Below, one piece after another: positions 63,292 through 64,000 of a stretch of DNA of 64,000 nucleotides. The stretch lies in NCBI RefSeq assembly GCF_014695375.1, contig NZ_JACJOG010000054.1, positions 1 to 64,000 of the forward strand, written 5' to 3'. The stretch is from Coleofasciculus sp. FACHB-T130 (GTDB taxonomy: Bacteria > Cyanobacteriota > Cyanobacteriia > Cyanobacteriales > FACHB-T130). The notes under the pieces were generated by a model. That model saw nothing but the letters and a program-made list of their open reading frames with translations. It was not told the DNA's origin and ran no database searches. Both the position numbers and the translations under genes were made by a program. Position 1 is the first letter of the stretch; the number at the start of each line of letters is the position of its first letter.

Positions 63292-64000
63292 ATGAACCCT
63301 AACTCAAATAATCTTAAAACCATTAATTACACCCAAATTGTAGACCTGAGTCATGTCATTGAGCCAAATATTCCTATTTGGCAAAACGATCCACTCGTTG
63401 AATTTGAGCCAGTCGCCGAGTTAAAAAAAGATGGCTACTATCTACGAAGGGTCTCGATGGGAGAACACAGCGGCACTCATATTAACGCACCCAGTAGCTT
63501 TTATGAAGATGGGGTTGGGATTGAGAGTTATCCGGCTCAGTCGCTCGTTGTACCAGCAATTGTTATCGATATCCGCGACAAAACCATTGCTAATTTTGAC
63601 TATGGTTTAACAACAGCCGATGTCCTCGACTGGGAACAGCAATACCATCCTATCTCCCCTAACACTGTTGTACTTCTATACACGGGTTGGCAAGAAAAGT
63701 GGAGCGATCGAAGAGCTTTTTTAAATCAGGACGAAAAGGGCAAATTTCACTTTCCGGGGTTTGGGGCTGAAACTAGCCGATTCTTAGTCGAAGAACGCGC
63801 GATCGCTGGCGTGGGAATTGATACTCATGGCGTTGATCCAGGGCAAGATGAAACCTTTAGCACCAACCGCCTGGTACTAAAAAAGGCTGGAATTATATTG
63901 GAAAATCTGACAAATCTCGATCGGTTATCGCCTACTGGCACCACATTAGTCATTGGGATTTTACGTCTACGGGGTGGTTCTGGGACACCTGTATCCGTGT
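63292..64000 (+). CDS. Cyclase-family (kynurenine formamidase-like) protein, partial
   Basis: At least 236 aa, running off the right edge. The sequence has IVDLSHVIEPNIPIWQNDPL near the start, GEHSGTHINAPSSF, VVLLYTGWQEKW, and GVGIDTHGVDPGQDE. These are cyclase-family (PF04199) marks; relatives hydrolyse N-formylkynurenine or similar amides with a metal. The usual HxGTHxDxP has Asn in place of Asp, so the metal site is altered or belongs to a different subgroup. Start ATG 63292. Confidence 0.85.
   Translation, partial: MNPNSNNLKTINYTQIVDLSHVIEPNIPIWQNDPLVEFEPVAELKKDGYYLRRVSMGEHSGTHINAPSSFYEDGVGIESYPAQSLVVPAIVIDIRDKTIANFDYGLTTADVLDWEQQYHPISPNTVVLLYTGWQEKWSDRRAFLNQDEKGKFHFPGFGAETSRFLVEERAIAGVGIDTHGVDPGQDETFSTNRLVLKKAGIILENLTNLDRLSPTGTTLVIGILRLRGGSGTPVSV

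Overview
The window is chromosomal DNA of a cyanobacterium, most likely a filamentous or otherwise large-genome species. The signs are the HIP1 octamer GCGATCGC (and GGCGATCGC variants) scattered through nearly every gene and intergenic gap, dispersed GGGGTGAGGTTC-type palindromic repeats, a heptanucleotide tandem array (CCTCAGY), and a gene content typical of that group: pentapeptide-repeat proteins, TPR-CHAT proteins, and a giant Ser/Thr kinase-AAA-GAF-histidine kinase. No rRNA, tRNA or CRISPR array was seen. Genes lie on both strands in short runs, with many intergenic spaces of 200-500 bp.

Layout. 0-9.3 kb: a truncated TPR protein, an unknown 673-aa protein, a GH38 alpha-mannosidase followed closely by a GAF protein, then on the minus strand a SemiSWEET, RecX and a Mut7-C RNase. 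9.6-12 kb: a two-gene operon of a helical-repeat/VWA protein and an ARPP-1 (DUF6569) protein, the best candidate for a poorly described protein system. 12-25 kb: DUF4126, pentapeptide protein, secreted GH15/CBM glucan hydrolase, SAM hydrolase-like protein, glycerol kinase, erythromycin-esterase-like protein, PAP2 phosphatase and GH31 alpha-glucosidase. With GH38 and a GT4 glycosyltransferase this gives a carbohydrate-rich half. 25-33 kb: large TPR-CHAT protease, GT4, small secreted protein, Hsp20, DUF1614. 33.8-39.2 kb: the 1804-aa signalling protein. 39-45 kb: IS630 remnant, methylmalonate-semialdehyde dehydrogenase-like enzyme, TspO-like protein, MsrA, J-domain/pentapeptide fusion, decayed cysA. 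45-55 kb: mostly membrane proteins (prohibitin, LysR with a divergent APC permease, two tandem CadD transporters, DUF202, AbrB-type, PAP2, TauE). 55-59 kb: a group II intron remnant, a four-repeat secreted protein, a CDP-alcohol phosphatidyltransferase and a nucleotidyltransferase.

60-63 kb holds what I consider the most interesting element. A perfect Shine-Dalgarno precedes a 25-codon leader ORF. Downstream RNA can either hide the Shine-Dalgarno of an RsgA-like GTPase gene or pair, by two nested 9-bp helices, with codons inside the leader ORF. The GTPase gene is followed by an antibiotic-resistance-type ABC-F gene. This has the architecture of ribosome-stalling attenuation (as in erm and vga/vmlR systems) controlling a ribosome-protection or ribosome-rescue pair. 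The window ends inside a cyclase-family gene.

Mobile-DNA decay is frequent but old: an IS630 C-terminal fragment, a group II intron maturase HNH tail, a deleted cysA and several unidentified coding scraps. All functions are read from sequence motifs; no searches were run.
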